Positions 1-10,955 of a stretch of DNA of 64,000 nt are shown here, piece after piece. Origin of the DNA: Armigeres subalbatus (taxonomy: Eukaryota; Arthropoda; Insecta; Diptera; Culicidae); NCBI RefSeq assembly GCF_024139115.2, contig NC_085140.1:232812371-232876370 (forward strand). Direction: 5' to 3'. The position numbers were made by a program, and so were the translations under genes. Below the pieces are notes generated by a model that did no database searches, was not told the DNA's origin, and was given only the letters and a program-made list of their open reading frames with translations. How positions within the stretch are numbered: position 1 is the first letter of the stretch; each line of letters starts with the position of its first letter.

Positions 1-3000
1 GGTAGTGCAGCCTGGGCACTGTTGTCCTTCTGACATCAGCTAGAGTGAGAGGGTGCGTCCTGTGGGGTCTGCCTAGGATGTGGTGGGTTTCGACAGTGGG
101 CTCTGTTGAACTTCTATAAAAAGCTGCATGTGTCCCCAAGCAGGCCCTATCAAAGCGACCGTGTGCCGCTCAAAGCGCACTAGCCTAGTCCTGGTGTTGG
201 GTGGGACTTTAAACAAATTTGACCCGACTGATCGAGCGTCTGTCCACCAAGGAGGTGCGGCTCCAACAGCGTCTGTTCTGGCATCCAGCGGCTGAGTATG
301 AAATGCTATTCCCCGGAAGCTATACCTAAGATGGCAGCCCCATCCCGTTGGATAGGGAACCTTGGGCCAACAATCTACTGTTCCCGAAACATCAATTTGT
401 TCGAGAATCCGATAATGAAAGAATACGGACTGATTTTACGGCGACGACTCTTAGCGCGAAACAACGGACACGAATAGGAACATGGAACGTAAATTGGCAC
501 AACTTGCCAATGAGGCACGCCGCATAAAGCTTGAGATCCTGGGACTGAGTGAAGTCCGTTGGCCAAACTTTGGAGAACACAGAACGCTGTCGGGACAAGT
601 TCTGCTATACTCTGGTTTACGAGGTGAACACGCTCCCCGGCATCGCGGAGTTGGCTTCCTACTAAGCGCTCAGGCACACTCTGCGCTTATGAAGTGGGAA
701 CCTATAAGTGAAAGGATAATCGTTGCCAGATTTAGAACACGGGTCCGAAACCTTACTATAATCCAATGTTATGCGCCAACCGATGCTGCCGATCTGCAAG
801 ACAAAGAGAACTTCTACAGTCAACTCAATGCCGTCGTAGATAGAATTCCGAAGGGTGATATCAAGATCTGTTTGGGCGACTTCAATGCGAAGATCGGATC
901 CGACAACTCGAACCATGAGCGCATTATGGGACGCCATGGTCTCGGAAAAATGAGCGAAAACGGAGAGCTGTTCGCAGAATTTTGTGGTAATAACGACATG
1001 GTGATCGGGGGATCGCTCTTCCCTCATCGACCGGTTCACAAGGTCACGTGGGTCTCCCGTGACGGCTTTACAGAAAATCAAATCGACCACATCTGCATCA
1101 GCCGAAAATGGAAACGGAGCCTTCTTGATGTACGGAATAAACGTAGTGCCGATATCGCGTCTGATCATCACCTCCTCATCGGCGAAATACGCCTGCGCAT
1201 TGCGCGGATTCGTCGGCAGGAGGAAAGAGTTGGACGACGATTCAACACACGCCGACTGGAAGATGCCACGGTGAAACGGTCCTTCGTTGAAGAACTGGAG
1301 ACGCGTGCTGCAGATATTCCGGAAGGTGGCAGCGTGGAAGACCAATGGACCGCCATCAAGAATGCCTTCATCGCCACCAGCGAGAACAATCTGGGCGAAC
1401 TACGCACCCAGAGAAAACAATGGATCACCGATGAGACCTGGAGGAAGATAGAGGAGCGAAGAGAAGCCAAAGCCGCGATAGAGCGATCGAAACCCAGAGG
1501 AGCCAAAGTCTTAGCCCGTCAACGATACACGGCTCTTGAGAAGGAAGTAAAACGCTTATGTCGACGGGACAAGCGAGCGTGGGCAAACTCTCTGGCCGAC
1601 GTAGGAGAGAGAGCCGCCGCAACTGGGGACATTCGCCTCCTCTACGATATCTCACGACGCTTAAGCGGGGCGAAGATGAATGCAACGATGCCTGTGAAAG
1701 ACGCGAATGATCAGTTATTGACCGACCCAACTGACCAGCTGAAACGCTGGTTTGAGCACTTCGACCAACTTTTTCAAGTGCCAACCAGGCCATCACCACC
1801 TCGGCATGATCTGCCTAGGATCCGACGTATAACACGTGTCAATACCGAAGCTCCATCACTGCTAGAGATTCAAACAGCCATCCAAAGCATGAAATCGAAT
1901 AAAGCCCCCCGCATATCAGCCGAGATGCTCAAAGCTGACCCCATGACATCCGCTCAACTACTGCATCGTTTATTTCGTAATATCTGGGACACCGCAACTT
2001 TCCCGGTCGACTGGATGCAAGGTATCTTAGTAAAGGTGCCCAAAAAGGGTGACCTGACTGTATGCGATAACTGGCGAGGCATTATGTTGCTGTGTACCGT
2101 TCTCAAAGTTCTGTGCAAAATTAACCTAGCCCGGATTCAGGAGAAGATCGATGTGATTCTCCGGCGGCAGCAAGCCGGATTCCGTGCCGGAAGATCCTGT
2201 GTGGACCATATTGTCACGCTCCGCATCATTTTGGAGCAGGTCAACGAATTCCAAGAGTCCCTTTACTTGGTATTCATTGACTATGAAAAAGCTTTCGACC
2301 GTCTCAATCACGAGAATATGTGGGGCGCCCTGAGACGCAAGGGGGTTCCTGAGAAAATCATCGGCCTCATCGAAGCACAGTACGAGGCCTTTTCGTGTAG
2401 AGTGCTGCACAATGGGGTCCTGTCCGACCCTATCCGGGTCGTAGCTGGTGTGAGGCAAGGATGTATTCTATCACCGTTACTGTTCCTCATCGTAATCGAT
2501 GAGATTCTGGTAGATGCGATTGACCGTGAACCAAACCGCGGGCTGTTATGGCAGCCTATAACCATGGAGCACCTAAACGACTTCGAATTGGCGGATGACG
2601 TTGCACTACTCGCGCAACGGCGCTCTGATATGCAGAGTAAGCTCAACGACCTTGCCGATCGCTCCTCCTCGGCAGGTTTAGTCATCAACGTCAACAAAAC
2701 CAAATCGTTGGATGTAAACACGGTGACTCCTTCCAGTTTCACAGTAGCCGGGCAACCAGTGGAGAATGTTGAAAGCTTCCAATATCTTGGTAGCCAAATG
2801 GCGTCAGACGGCGGTACTAAGTCGACATAGGCGCACGGATCAAGAAAGCAAGGGCTGCCTTTGCGAGTTTAAGAAATATCTGGAAAACAGGCAGATAAGT
2901 GAACACACCAAAATACGAATTTTCAACTCTAACGTGAAATCTGTGCTGTTATACGCTAGCGAAACATGGTGTGTATCAGTGGAGAACACTCAACGGCTGC

Positions 3001-3398
3001 AGGTGTTCATTAACAGATGCCTGCGGTATATAATTCGGGCCTGGTGGCCTCACAACTGGATCTCAAACAACGAGCTCCATCGTCGTTGTCACCAGAGGCC
3101 GATAGCAACAGAAATTCGGGATCGGAAGTGGGGCTGGGTCGGCCACACTCTACGTAGGGGCGGAAACGAAATCTGTAAGCAAGCATTAGACTGGAACCCA
3201 GCGGGACATCGCAGCAGAGGCAGACCCAGAGGCTCATGGCGGCGAAGCCTCAATAAAGAAATAAAAGAAGTCGACCGAAATCTAACCTGGCAACAGGTTA
3301 AAGCGATAGCCGGGCATCGCTCAGGATGGAGATCTTTCAAGTCGGCCCTTTGCACCACCGGAGGTGTACAGGATCCATAAAAAAAAAAAAAAAAAAAA
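1..3398 (+). mobile_element. RTE-like non-LTR retrotransposon, frameshifted copy
   Basis: The unit consists of a GC-rich leader (1-481), one long endonuclease/reverse transcriptase frame, a short 3' part and a run of 20 A (3379-3398). The leader from about 80 to 230 closely matches 47,790-47,950 on the plus strand and about 59,150-59,320 on the minus strand, so all three are 5' leaders of related elements. The 5' end may lie before the window, so no TSD can be checked. RTE elements usually end in short tandem repeats; the plain poly(A) end here is somewhat different from the AAATG tail of the neighbouring element. Frameshifts near 490, 2,820 and 2,885 make the copy inactive. Confidence 0.85.
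470..3380 (+). pseudogene. Endonuclease/reverse transcriptase of RTE-like LINE (broken)
   Basis: The longest open stretch is 482-2830 (782 codons). The AP-endonuclease domain covers residues 1-240: SEVRW with the metal-binding Glu near residue 24, GDFN at 132-135, QIDH at 200-203 and SDHH at 227-230. The reverse transcriptase domain runs from about 500 to 745: QAGFRAGRS near 564, FIDYEKAFD near 598, GVRQGCILSPLLF near 656. The catalytic box reads LADD near 702 instead of the usual F/YADD. The ATG at 482 is probably not the true start: the family's TWNV endonuclease motif lies just upstream (470-489) in another frame, so a small deletion occurred there. After a stop at about 2829 the C-terminal part continues in another frame to 3380 (SETWCVSVENTQ region). 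KAPRISAEML suggests another small deletion before the RT core. Confidence 0.85.
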
Positions 3399-4189
3399 TT
3401 GTAGTGAAGTTGCACAAACCCCCATATATTTTTTGATGGTTGGTGCTCAAGTTGGCGCTTCGGTCGTTCGTGTGTGATATTGTTGGTCGAATAAATTGAT
3501 TGTTCGTGTCGCTGTTAGTGAAACTTGATGGATGTTTGAATAAACGAGAGGTGGAGTCAATGTTGGTCAAACTGCTTGACCGTGTGTATGTTCTATTAGG
3601 CGGCGCAAAATGCGCAAGGAAGCATAATTAATTTCATAGTAAGTAAATAGTCGAAAGTGAAGTACGCGTAAATAGAGTGTTTTAAAATTCGTTTAAAAAT
3701 TCGTGTTAAAGAAATCCGTAACTCTGCGAAGCCAAAAATTTACCAAAATAAATTCAATAATGCAGTTGAGTAAAAACCAAATAAAAGTTCTTTCCTAAGG
3801 ATGCTAGAGACGCAGAATATATTGTAGCTTGCATCACAGCACCAACGAATGTTCACCGATGAATACATAAAATTGTATTTACTGGATATACAATACAGTG
3901 GATTTTGCTGGAAAATAAAAAGTGCTGGAGTACAAGTGAAATGTCTGTCAAAGCTCAGCCGGAATGAATTGCTCAATTTTGGGCGTGGCCACGTTAATCT
4001 CTATTTAGGTCTCTATCCCTATTTTTGAGCCTTATAAGTGGATCTTTACACTTTTACATCGGCGGTATCTTAACGGGAATACATTATCCACGTGTTCTCA
4101 AATTTAGCGCCCTGCAAAATTTCAGCAGTCTGGTTGCGATTTTGCTGTTTGTGAATCATCACTTTCGCATTTTTGTCTTAATACCGGGC
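3399..4189. other. No gene seen
   Basis: AT-rich DNA between two LINE copies. I see no coding frame with recognisable content, no inverted repeat and no tandem array here. Confidence 0.5.
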
Positions 4190-6797
4190 CGGGATACAAG
4201 CAACCTTATGGAAGATCGGGTAACCAACCCCGGTGGGAACTATGATCGTATGCTGACAAGGAAGAGGGGGTTTGCTCCTCTCCGGAGGTGCAAATCTTAC
4301 TGAGCGTCTGTTCTCCATGTCAGGACTGTCTCACAACAGCGTCTGTTCTCCATGTTAGGGGAAGCTGATCATCGTCCGAGTGCTAGCGAGGGACTCTAAG
4401 TGAAACTGTGCACCATGGTCCACCGAGAATAAGGAGGAATGGTCCTCCGGAACTTTAGGGGATTTGGTGTCAGGCCCTGCAAGCCAGCCTTTAATAAAAC
4501 ATAAGCAACGAACAATCAACAAGAGAGTACAGACCGAAACCGAAAAAGGCGCGTGATCGGATGGTGGCCGATCAATGAGAGAATGTGCAGGTTGAGGATC
4601 AAAGGCCGGTTCTTCAACTTCAGCATAATCAACGTCCATAGCCCACACTCCGGAAGCACTGATGATGATAAGGATGCATTCTACGCGCAGCTGAAACGTG
4701 AGTACGACAGCTGCCCAAGCAACGACGTCAAAATCATCATAGGAGATTTGAACACTCAGGTTGGAGGAGGAGTTTAGACCGACTATTGGGAAGTTCAGCG
4801 CTCACCGGTTGACGAACGAAAACGGCCTACGACTAATTGATTTCGCCGCCTCCAAGAATATGGCCATTCGCAGCACCTACTTCCAACACAGCCTCCCGTA
4901 TCGGTACACCTGGAGATCACCACTGCAGACAGAATCACAAATCGACCACGTTCTGATCGATGGACGGCACTTCTCCGACATTATCGACGTCAGGACATAT
5001 CGTGGCGCTAACATCGACTCTGACCACTATCTGGTGATGGTGAAACTGCGCCCAAAACTATCCGTCATCAACAATGTTCGGTACCGACGACCGCCGCGAT
5101 ACGACCTAGAGCGACTGAAGCAACCTGATCTCGCCACTGCATACGCGCAGTATCTCGAGGCAGCGCTGCCGGAAGAGGGTGAGCTCGATGGGGCCCCTTT
5201 TGAGGATTGCTGGAATACAGTCAAAGCAGCCATTAACGACGCAGCGGAGAACAACGTCGGGTATATGGGACGAAGTCGGCGGAACGATTGGTTCGACGAA
5301 GAGTGTAGACAGATTCTGGAGGATAAGGACGCAGCGCGGGCGGTCGCGCTGCAGCAAGATACAAGGCAGAACGTGGAACGTTATAGATGGAAGCGGAGAC
5401 AGCCTTTTTCAGGAGGAGTAACGCCGCCTGGAAGAAGCCGAGTGCGAGGAGATGGAACAGCTGTGCCGTTCTCAAGAAACACGCAAGTTCTTCCGGAAGC
5501 ACAACGCATCCCACAAAGGCTTCGTGCCGCGAGCCGAAATGTGCCAGGATAAGGATGGGAGCATCTTGACGGACGAACGTGTGGTGATCGAAAGGTGAAA
5601 GCAGCACTACGAGGAACATTTGAATGGCGTTGAGAGTACAAGCAGTAAAAGTCAAGGCAGCGGAAGAGATGACTACGTCAGTTCAGCGGACGATGGAAGC
5701 CAACCAGCCCCCACCTTGAGGGAAGTTGGAAGGGAAGGGAAGTTGGATGCCATCCAACAGCTAAAGACCAATAAAGCAGCTGGTAAGGATGGTATCGGAG
5801 CCGAGCTCATCAAGATGGGCTCGGAAAAGCTAGCCACTTGCCTGCACAAACTGATAGTCAGAATCTGGAAAACTTAACAACTACCGGAGGAGTGGAAGGA
5901 AGGGGTTATATGCCCCATCTACAAGAAAGGCGACAAGCTGGAGTGTGTGATCTTTCGAGCGATCACCTACCTTAATGCCGCCTTCAAAGTGATATCCCGG
6001 ATCATCTTCCGTCTTCTGTTCACCATGAGTGAATGAGTTCGTGGGAAGTTATCAAGCCGGCTTCGTTGACGGCTGCTCGACAACGAACCAGATCTTTACT
6101 GTACGGCACATTCTTAAAAAATGCCGTGAATACTAAGTCCCAACGCATCATCTGTTCGATGATTTCAAGGCAGCATATGACAGTACAGACCGCGTGGAGC
6201 TATGGAAAATTATGGACGAGAACAACTTCCCTGGGAAGCTTACCAGACTGATCAAAGCAACGGTGGATGGTGTGCAAAACTGTGTGAAGATTTTGGGCGA
6301 ACACTCCAGTTCGCTCGAATCGCGCCAGGGACTAAGACAAGGTGATGGACTTTCGTGCCTGTTGTTCAACATTGCGCTAGAAGGTGTCATGCGGAGAGCC
6401 GGGTGTAACAGCCGGGGTACGATTTTCAACAGATCCAGTCAATTTATTTGTTTCGCGGATGACATGGACATTGTCGGCCGAACATTTGAAAAGGTGGCAG
6501 AACTGTACACCCGCCTGAAACGTGAAGCAACAAAAGTTGGACGGGTGGTGAATGCGTCAAAGACAAAGTACATGCTTGTGGGCGGAACCGAGCGCGACAG
6601 GGCCCGCCTGGGAAGCAGTGTTACGATAGACGGGGATACCTTCGAGGTGGTCGAGGAATTCGTCTACCTCGGATCCTTGCTAACGGCTGACAACAACATT
6701 AGTCGTGAAATACGAAGGCGCATCATCTGTGGAAGTCGGGCCTACTACGGGCTCCAGAAGAAACTGCGGTCGAAAAAGATTCGCCACCGCACCAAAT

Positions 6798-6806
6798 GTG
6801 TCATGT
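6798..6806. repeat. TSD of SINE (left copy)
   Basis: GTGTCATGT, identical to 7,102-7,110 on the other side of the SINE. Confidence 0.9.
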
Positions 6807-7101
6807 CTCTCTCTCTCTCTCTTATTGGCATTACATCCCCACACTGGGACAGAGCCGCCTCGCAGCTTAGTGTTCATTAAGCACTTCCACAGTTATTAAC
6901 TGCGAGGTTTCTAAGCCAGGTTACCATTTTTGCATTCGTATATCATGAGGCTAGCACGATGATACTTTTATGCCCAGGGAAGTCGAGACGATTTCCAATC
7001 CGAAAACTGCCTAGACCGGCACCGGGAATCGAACCCAGCCACCCTCAGCATGGTCTTGCTTTGTAGCCGCGCGTCTTACCACACGGCTAAGGAGGGCCCC
7101 C
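6807..7101 (-). mobile_element. Feilai-like tRNA-derived SINE inside RTE copy A
   Basis: A full-length SINE of about 295 bp on the minus strand. The tRNA-like head is at the high-coordinate end, with an A-box-like TAGCCGTGTGGTAAGACG (about 7,076-7,093) and a GGTTCGATTCC B box. The common Aedes-type body follows, with a CT/GA-rich 3' end. Perfect 9-bp target-site duplications GTGTCATGT lie at 6,798-6,806 and 7,102-7,110. It separates the RT codons ending in RTKCVM from the C-terminal part beginning YKTLIRPVV. Confidence 0.9.
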
Positions 7102-7460
7102 GTGTCATGTACAAGACGCTTATAAGACCGGTTGTCCTCTACGGACATGAAACATGGACAATGCTCGAGTAGGACTTGCAAGCACTCGGAGTATTCGAGA
7201 GACGGGTGCTTAGGACCATATTTGGAGGTGTGCAAGAAGACAGTGTGTGGCGGCGAAGAATGAACCACGAGCTCGCCCAACTCTACGGCGAACCCAGTAT
7301 CCAGAAGGTAGATGGGCAGACCAGGTGCAAAACGACTTGGCGAGCGTGGGGCGTATTCGAATATGGAGAGATGCGGCCTCGAACCATGTATTGTGGCGTC
7401 AAATTGTTGATTCAGTGTTATCTGTTTAGATGTAGACTAAATAAATGAAATGAAATGAAT

Positions 7461-8974
7461 CCCTTAGTTCCAAAACTGAGGTTCATACAACAAATGAAAT
7501 GATTTTCGTTTTCAATTTACGAGCAAAATACCACAAATCAGTTTAAAAGTCGCTTATTGCGGTTTGGCAGAACCCCGACCAAATAATCTCGGAGTTTTAT
7601 CAATTAATCAACTAACGGCAGTCACCAGTTGATTTCTTTAGTCGTAAACTAGCAATGTGGCATATGAAAATTGACTAGTTGTATTCTTTTAATGAACGAT
7701 GCTTCTAGTTAACTTTAGCTTCGAGCTTCAAATAAATTACCATTAGGTTACTGAACTTTTGTTGTAAAATTTGTATGCTGTGTGTCAAGTAGATAGACAA
7801 ACCCAAGCACAGGAAGTCTAAATAATTTTCATATGAGAATATCCTCCATTCACAGCATATTACATCAATCAATGAAAATCAGATTTACAATCAGCTACCA
7901 AGAACATCCAAAAATGCCTCGAAAAGAAAAAGAATAAAAATTTCATGTCTACCGAATTCATTCCACCTTTTTTATCGCAGCACCGGAAGAACCACTTCGA
8001 TCCCATTTGGGCTTTGTTCTTTGCACGATTCAAGCATACCTTTGCCGTTTCGCACTGATAGAACTGATTTCCCGTGTGCTTCTCCGAGACGATTCTTTTT
8101 CATTCCTAAGAAACTCCACAAAAGTTCTTTATTTCGAATCAGTGAGGTGAGATAATAATTGATAAAATTACATCGTCCGCATCTCTGCTGCCGAGGCGAA
8201 AAGTAAAGCTAGACCTATCTTCGTAGTACCGACTCCGAGCCCGAGTCTGACGGGCGAAGGAAGAGCAGAATTGTTACACGATTGCGAACAGAGGATTGAA
8301 CCAAAAGGAATATCCACGGCAAATTGACAACAGAACACGAGCAGTAAGAACATGTCATTATTTCTGACAATTTTCGAATCATTTTTCACTTTTTTCCTCT
8401 ATCGCAGCCTTCGAATTGTCTAAGATAGCGAGTATGCCAACGCCAGACTGGAAATAGACAAGATTAGCCTTCACTGTAATGCGGCAGCAGAGCTGACTTT
8501 TCGAAGACAAAAGAGTGACAGTCTTGAGCCAATAATTAACTGGGTGTCATTGATGAATCAGTATATTTGTGACAGTGTTGGTTGGCCTGTCACGAAAACG
8601 TGATGTGAGTAGGTCAGTGCTGCTTCTGTAGCTATGAAGGTGCATAGCACGTAATGCAAAATGAAAATAAAATATCCGTATGCATCATGAATGCATTCCA
8701 TAATAAACTACGAACTACGATTCTTTTTAGGAAACATAGATACGACAGTCTGACTGGAATGAACATTTAAAAGATAAGTTCAACTTTAACCAGCTAAGGC
8801 TTGTACTATTTACCAACATGTTTCTATTTTCGTAATCAAAGAGTTGCAATTGCACTAGCTGCATAGTAAATTATCAAGTAACGCATTACGGTTAAATTTC
8901 AGAAGAAAATGTGTTTATCTATCAAAATCGTTGAAAAATCTAAAAACATTACGAAATATCTTTCTTCGTCTCTT
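7461..8974. other. No gene seen
   Basis: AT-rich non-coding DNA. A 73-codon minus frame (8,168-8,389) has a hydrophobic start but no recognisable family. No repeats were recognised. Confidence 0.45.
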
Positions 8975-9720
8975 TCCGGGCATTGCCATTTCATATATTA
9001 ATATTCATCGAGCACTACCACAGTAATTACCTGCAAGGTTTCCAAACGAAGTTTATCATTTATGCATTTGTTGAGAAAAGAACGAATACTCTAACGAGCC
9101 GGGTAGGGTAGCCGTAACCTTAGTGGAGGTAGCCCCGACAGTGGAGATAGCCGGGTTTTAATCAGATGTTTTGTAATTAAACACTTTATTATGTTTTCAG
9201 TTGATGCATCGTACTATAAATATGTTGTTAAATCCAACTTACCATAAGATATCTCTTGAAATACTTTTGATAACTTTTCCTTTATATATTTTTTCTCTCT
9301 TTTTATTATTGAGAATTTCAACCCGAGTCTGGTTCATCTCGTTTCCTTAATAAAATTGACTCCCTTGTACCTACAGTGGAGCAGCTGTACAATACTGGCG
9401 AGTCTCATGTATCAATGGAGCACCACTATTGGAACCAAAATAAGTGTTTATCGCCACAAACGGGAACAATGTACTCATTAGTGGTGCACGCAATATTTGG
9501 TAGTTGTTGATGTTAAATAGCAACAATCTTATTTTTGTTGGCATATTTATTAGTTTATCTATTGTTTAAGATATGAACTCTGTAAATTTTGCATAATTAT
9601 CGATTTCTTTAAAAATATTTTCTTTGATGGATTTACCAATACCTCCACTATTAGTACCATTACCCTAGTCGAGAAAATTTCACACCCAAAAATTTTCCAG
9701 ACCATCAATGACTATTCGTT
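8975..9720 (-). mobile_element. Old SINE copy split by a MITE
   Basis: 8,975-9,103 aligns with the 3' body of the Feilai-like SINE (GGGCATTGCCATT, GAGCACT-CCACAGTAATTA, AAGGTTTCCAA). Its continuation GTCGAGAAAATTTC...TTTTCCAGACC is found after the MITE at 9,669-9,705. The copy is much more diverged than the other SINEs and its tRNA head is missing. Confidence 0.6.
9104..9668. mobile_element. MITE-3: TAGGGTA-ended TIR element
   Basis: Imperfect terminal inverted repeats of about 28 bp: left TAGGGTAGCCGTAACC then TTAGTGGAGGTA, right the reverse complement of TACCTCCACTA...CATTACCCTA. The probable target duplication is TA. It lies within a decayed SINE, whose two halves rejoin when this element is ignored. 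No coding frame. Inner copies of the GTGGAGRTAGCC motif repeat near the left end. Confidence 0.6.
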
Positions 9721-9820
9721 GTTGTTAGTTGTAAAATTACTCAATCTAGTTCACGTACATTTATAGGCTGGGTGTTGCTAGGCCTAATGCACGATATTGG
9801 CGACTGAGGTTAGTAATGTA

Positions 9821-10458
9821 TAGGGTGTCCCAGTAAGTATAAGCACGATTTATAAATAACATTACGACTTTGCTTTTTGGGAAAATTGATTATTGTGTCG
9901 CTTTTATGTCTTTTACTATGCTTTACTGCAGTTCAATGTCACTTCAACACAGACCGTTTGTCAACGATTTGTGATCAAGCCCGCTGCCTTAACATGCCTT
10001 TACAAATGTGCCTTTGTCAAACCCAAAAAAGGTCAATAGGAATTCCTGGGAATAGCTTAGAGAATCCTTCTCCTTGAGTACGGATTCGACTCCTTTTTCT
10101 TTATACCAGGCTACCGAGTCCATCGCGTAATACATTGGTGCCAAATCCGGACAAAATATTACTGGGTTATTATGTTTACGGAAGATGGACAGTAGCCGTC
10201 GCCACTAAAATTCCCAAACCGTAATTGAAAAATTTCATACATTCCCCAAAAAATTTTTTTTTCGTTTTTTTTTTTGCCAGAATACGTAATTTTGGACGAA
10301 AATAAAGAATATCTAATTTTGACCAAAAATGTTACATATGCAGTTTCTCAAACAAATGGTTCAAATAATTATGCAACGTAGTGATCTGTTGTTTAAACGT
10401 TTAAACGAAAAGAACAGTGGCGCATCAAAGTCGTGCTTATTCTTTCTGGGACACCCTA
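9821..10458. mobile_element. Mariner-like short TIR element with a peptide ORF
   Basis: Terminal inverted repeats of 27 bp differ at two positions. They begin AGGGTGTCCCAG at the left (9,823) and are mirrored by CTGGGACACCCT at 10,446-10,457. TA dinucleotides flank both ends, as expected for Tc1/mariner insertion. The interior of about 580 bp has no transposase but holds the signal-peptide-like frame at 9,877-10,077. The element is non-autonomous. Confidence 0.75.
9877..10077 (+). pseudogene. Possible small secreted Cys-containing peptide (fragment)
   Basis: The frame of 66 codons opens with a strongly hydrophobic stretch (LIIVSLLCLLLCFTAVQC) that looks like a signal peptide. It continues with a short mature part containing spaced cysteines (ICDQARC, MCLC) and ends in KRSIGIPGNSLENPSP. 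The first codon is TTG, not ATG. No in-frame ATG lies between the upstream stop (9,853) and the hydrophobic core, so this is either an exon fragment that needs an upstream exon, or a captured and decayed gene. It sits entirely between the TIRs of a mariner-like element. I do not recognise the family. Confidence 0.35.
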
Positions 10459-10460
10459 TA

Positions 10461-10955
10461 CTACGCCATCACAGATGGATTCCATTAGAAACGATGCATA
10501 AATAAGTACCGAACATGTTAGTCAGCAGACTACGATTAAATGATTCGCCATTTGTGTATATGAACATTCACCTTCTATCTGTCTATTGGAGATACTGCGG
10601 TTGTTCCTACGAGATTTATGCATCACGCTTCTGGACCGGATATCCGGCAACAGCTGGCTTCGCTTATTCAGAGCAGTGGAAATAATTTGCGTGATCCTTA
10701 CCAGTAAATGGAAATTGGCAATGGAAAGTACGTTAGTTATGGTGAACTCAGTTCTGGAAACATAAAATTGCAATAAATGGTGATCTCAAAAACTTTTGTC
10801 AATCATACAAATAATCAATATTCCTTGTACAACTGTTTCATTTTTCATAGTTTCACACGGCCAGCAGTTGCCAAACGTTATTACAATTTTATATAAGACC
10901 CGGATATTCTTGATGTTAGTCATGAGCGTGTGTGTATGTATGTGCGCAAGATAAA
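10461..10955. other. No gene seen
   Basis: AT-rich sequence between the mariner-like element and the start of the degenerate repeat block. No coding content or inverted repeats recognised. Confidence 0.4.

Larger units (their letters stand above)
4553..7440 (+). pseudogene. RTE endonuclease/reverse transcriptase remnants, copy A
   Basis: Endonuclease pieces: 4,553-4,777 with GDLN, then 4,761-5,552 in another frame with QIDHVLIDGRHFSDIIDVRT and a DSDHYLV catalytic box. The beginning of the endonuclease (TWNV/E boxes) is missing, so the leader was joined to mid-domain by a deletion. 5,620-5,877 is the linker into the RT ([16 protein letters not shown]) and ends in a stop. The region 5,880-6,190 is frameshifted. 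The RT core is open in 6,194-6,806: RQGLRQGDGLSCLLFNIALE and an intact FADD box (CFADDMDIVG). Beyond the SINE the C-terminus resumes at 7,110-7,440. At least four frame breaks plus the insertion mean the copy is dead. Confidence 0.85.
4190..7460 (+). mobile_element. JAM1-like RTE retrotransposon, decayed copy A
   Basis: The leader (about 4,190-4,550) has a duplicated GCGTCTGTTCTCCATGT motif at about 4,303 and 4,338; a related motif occurs in the leader of the element at the window start. Coding remnants follow in several frames, and the element ends in a short AAATG repeat tail (7,439-7,460), which is typical of the RTE clade. A SINE (6,807-7,101) interrupts the reverse transcriptase. The minus-strand copy at 21,486-24,833 is the closest relative in the window. 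Confidence 0.8.

Noticed and set aside
662..1345. 227-codon minus-strand frame opposite the first LINE
   Set aside because: Antisense shadow of the endonuclease frame, without any motif.
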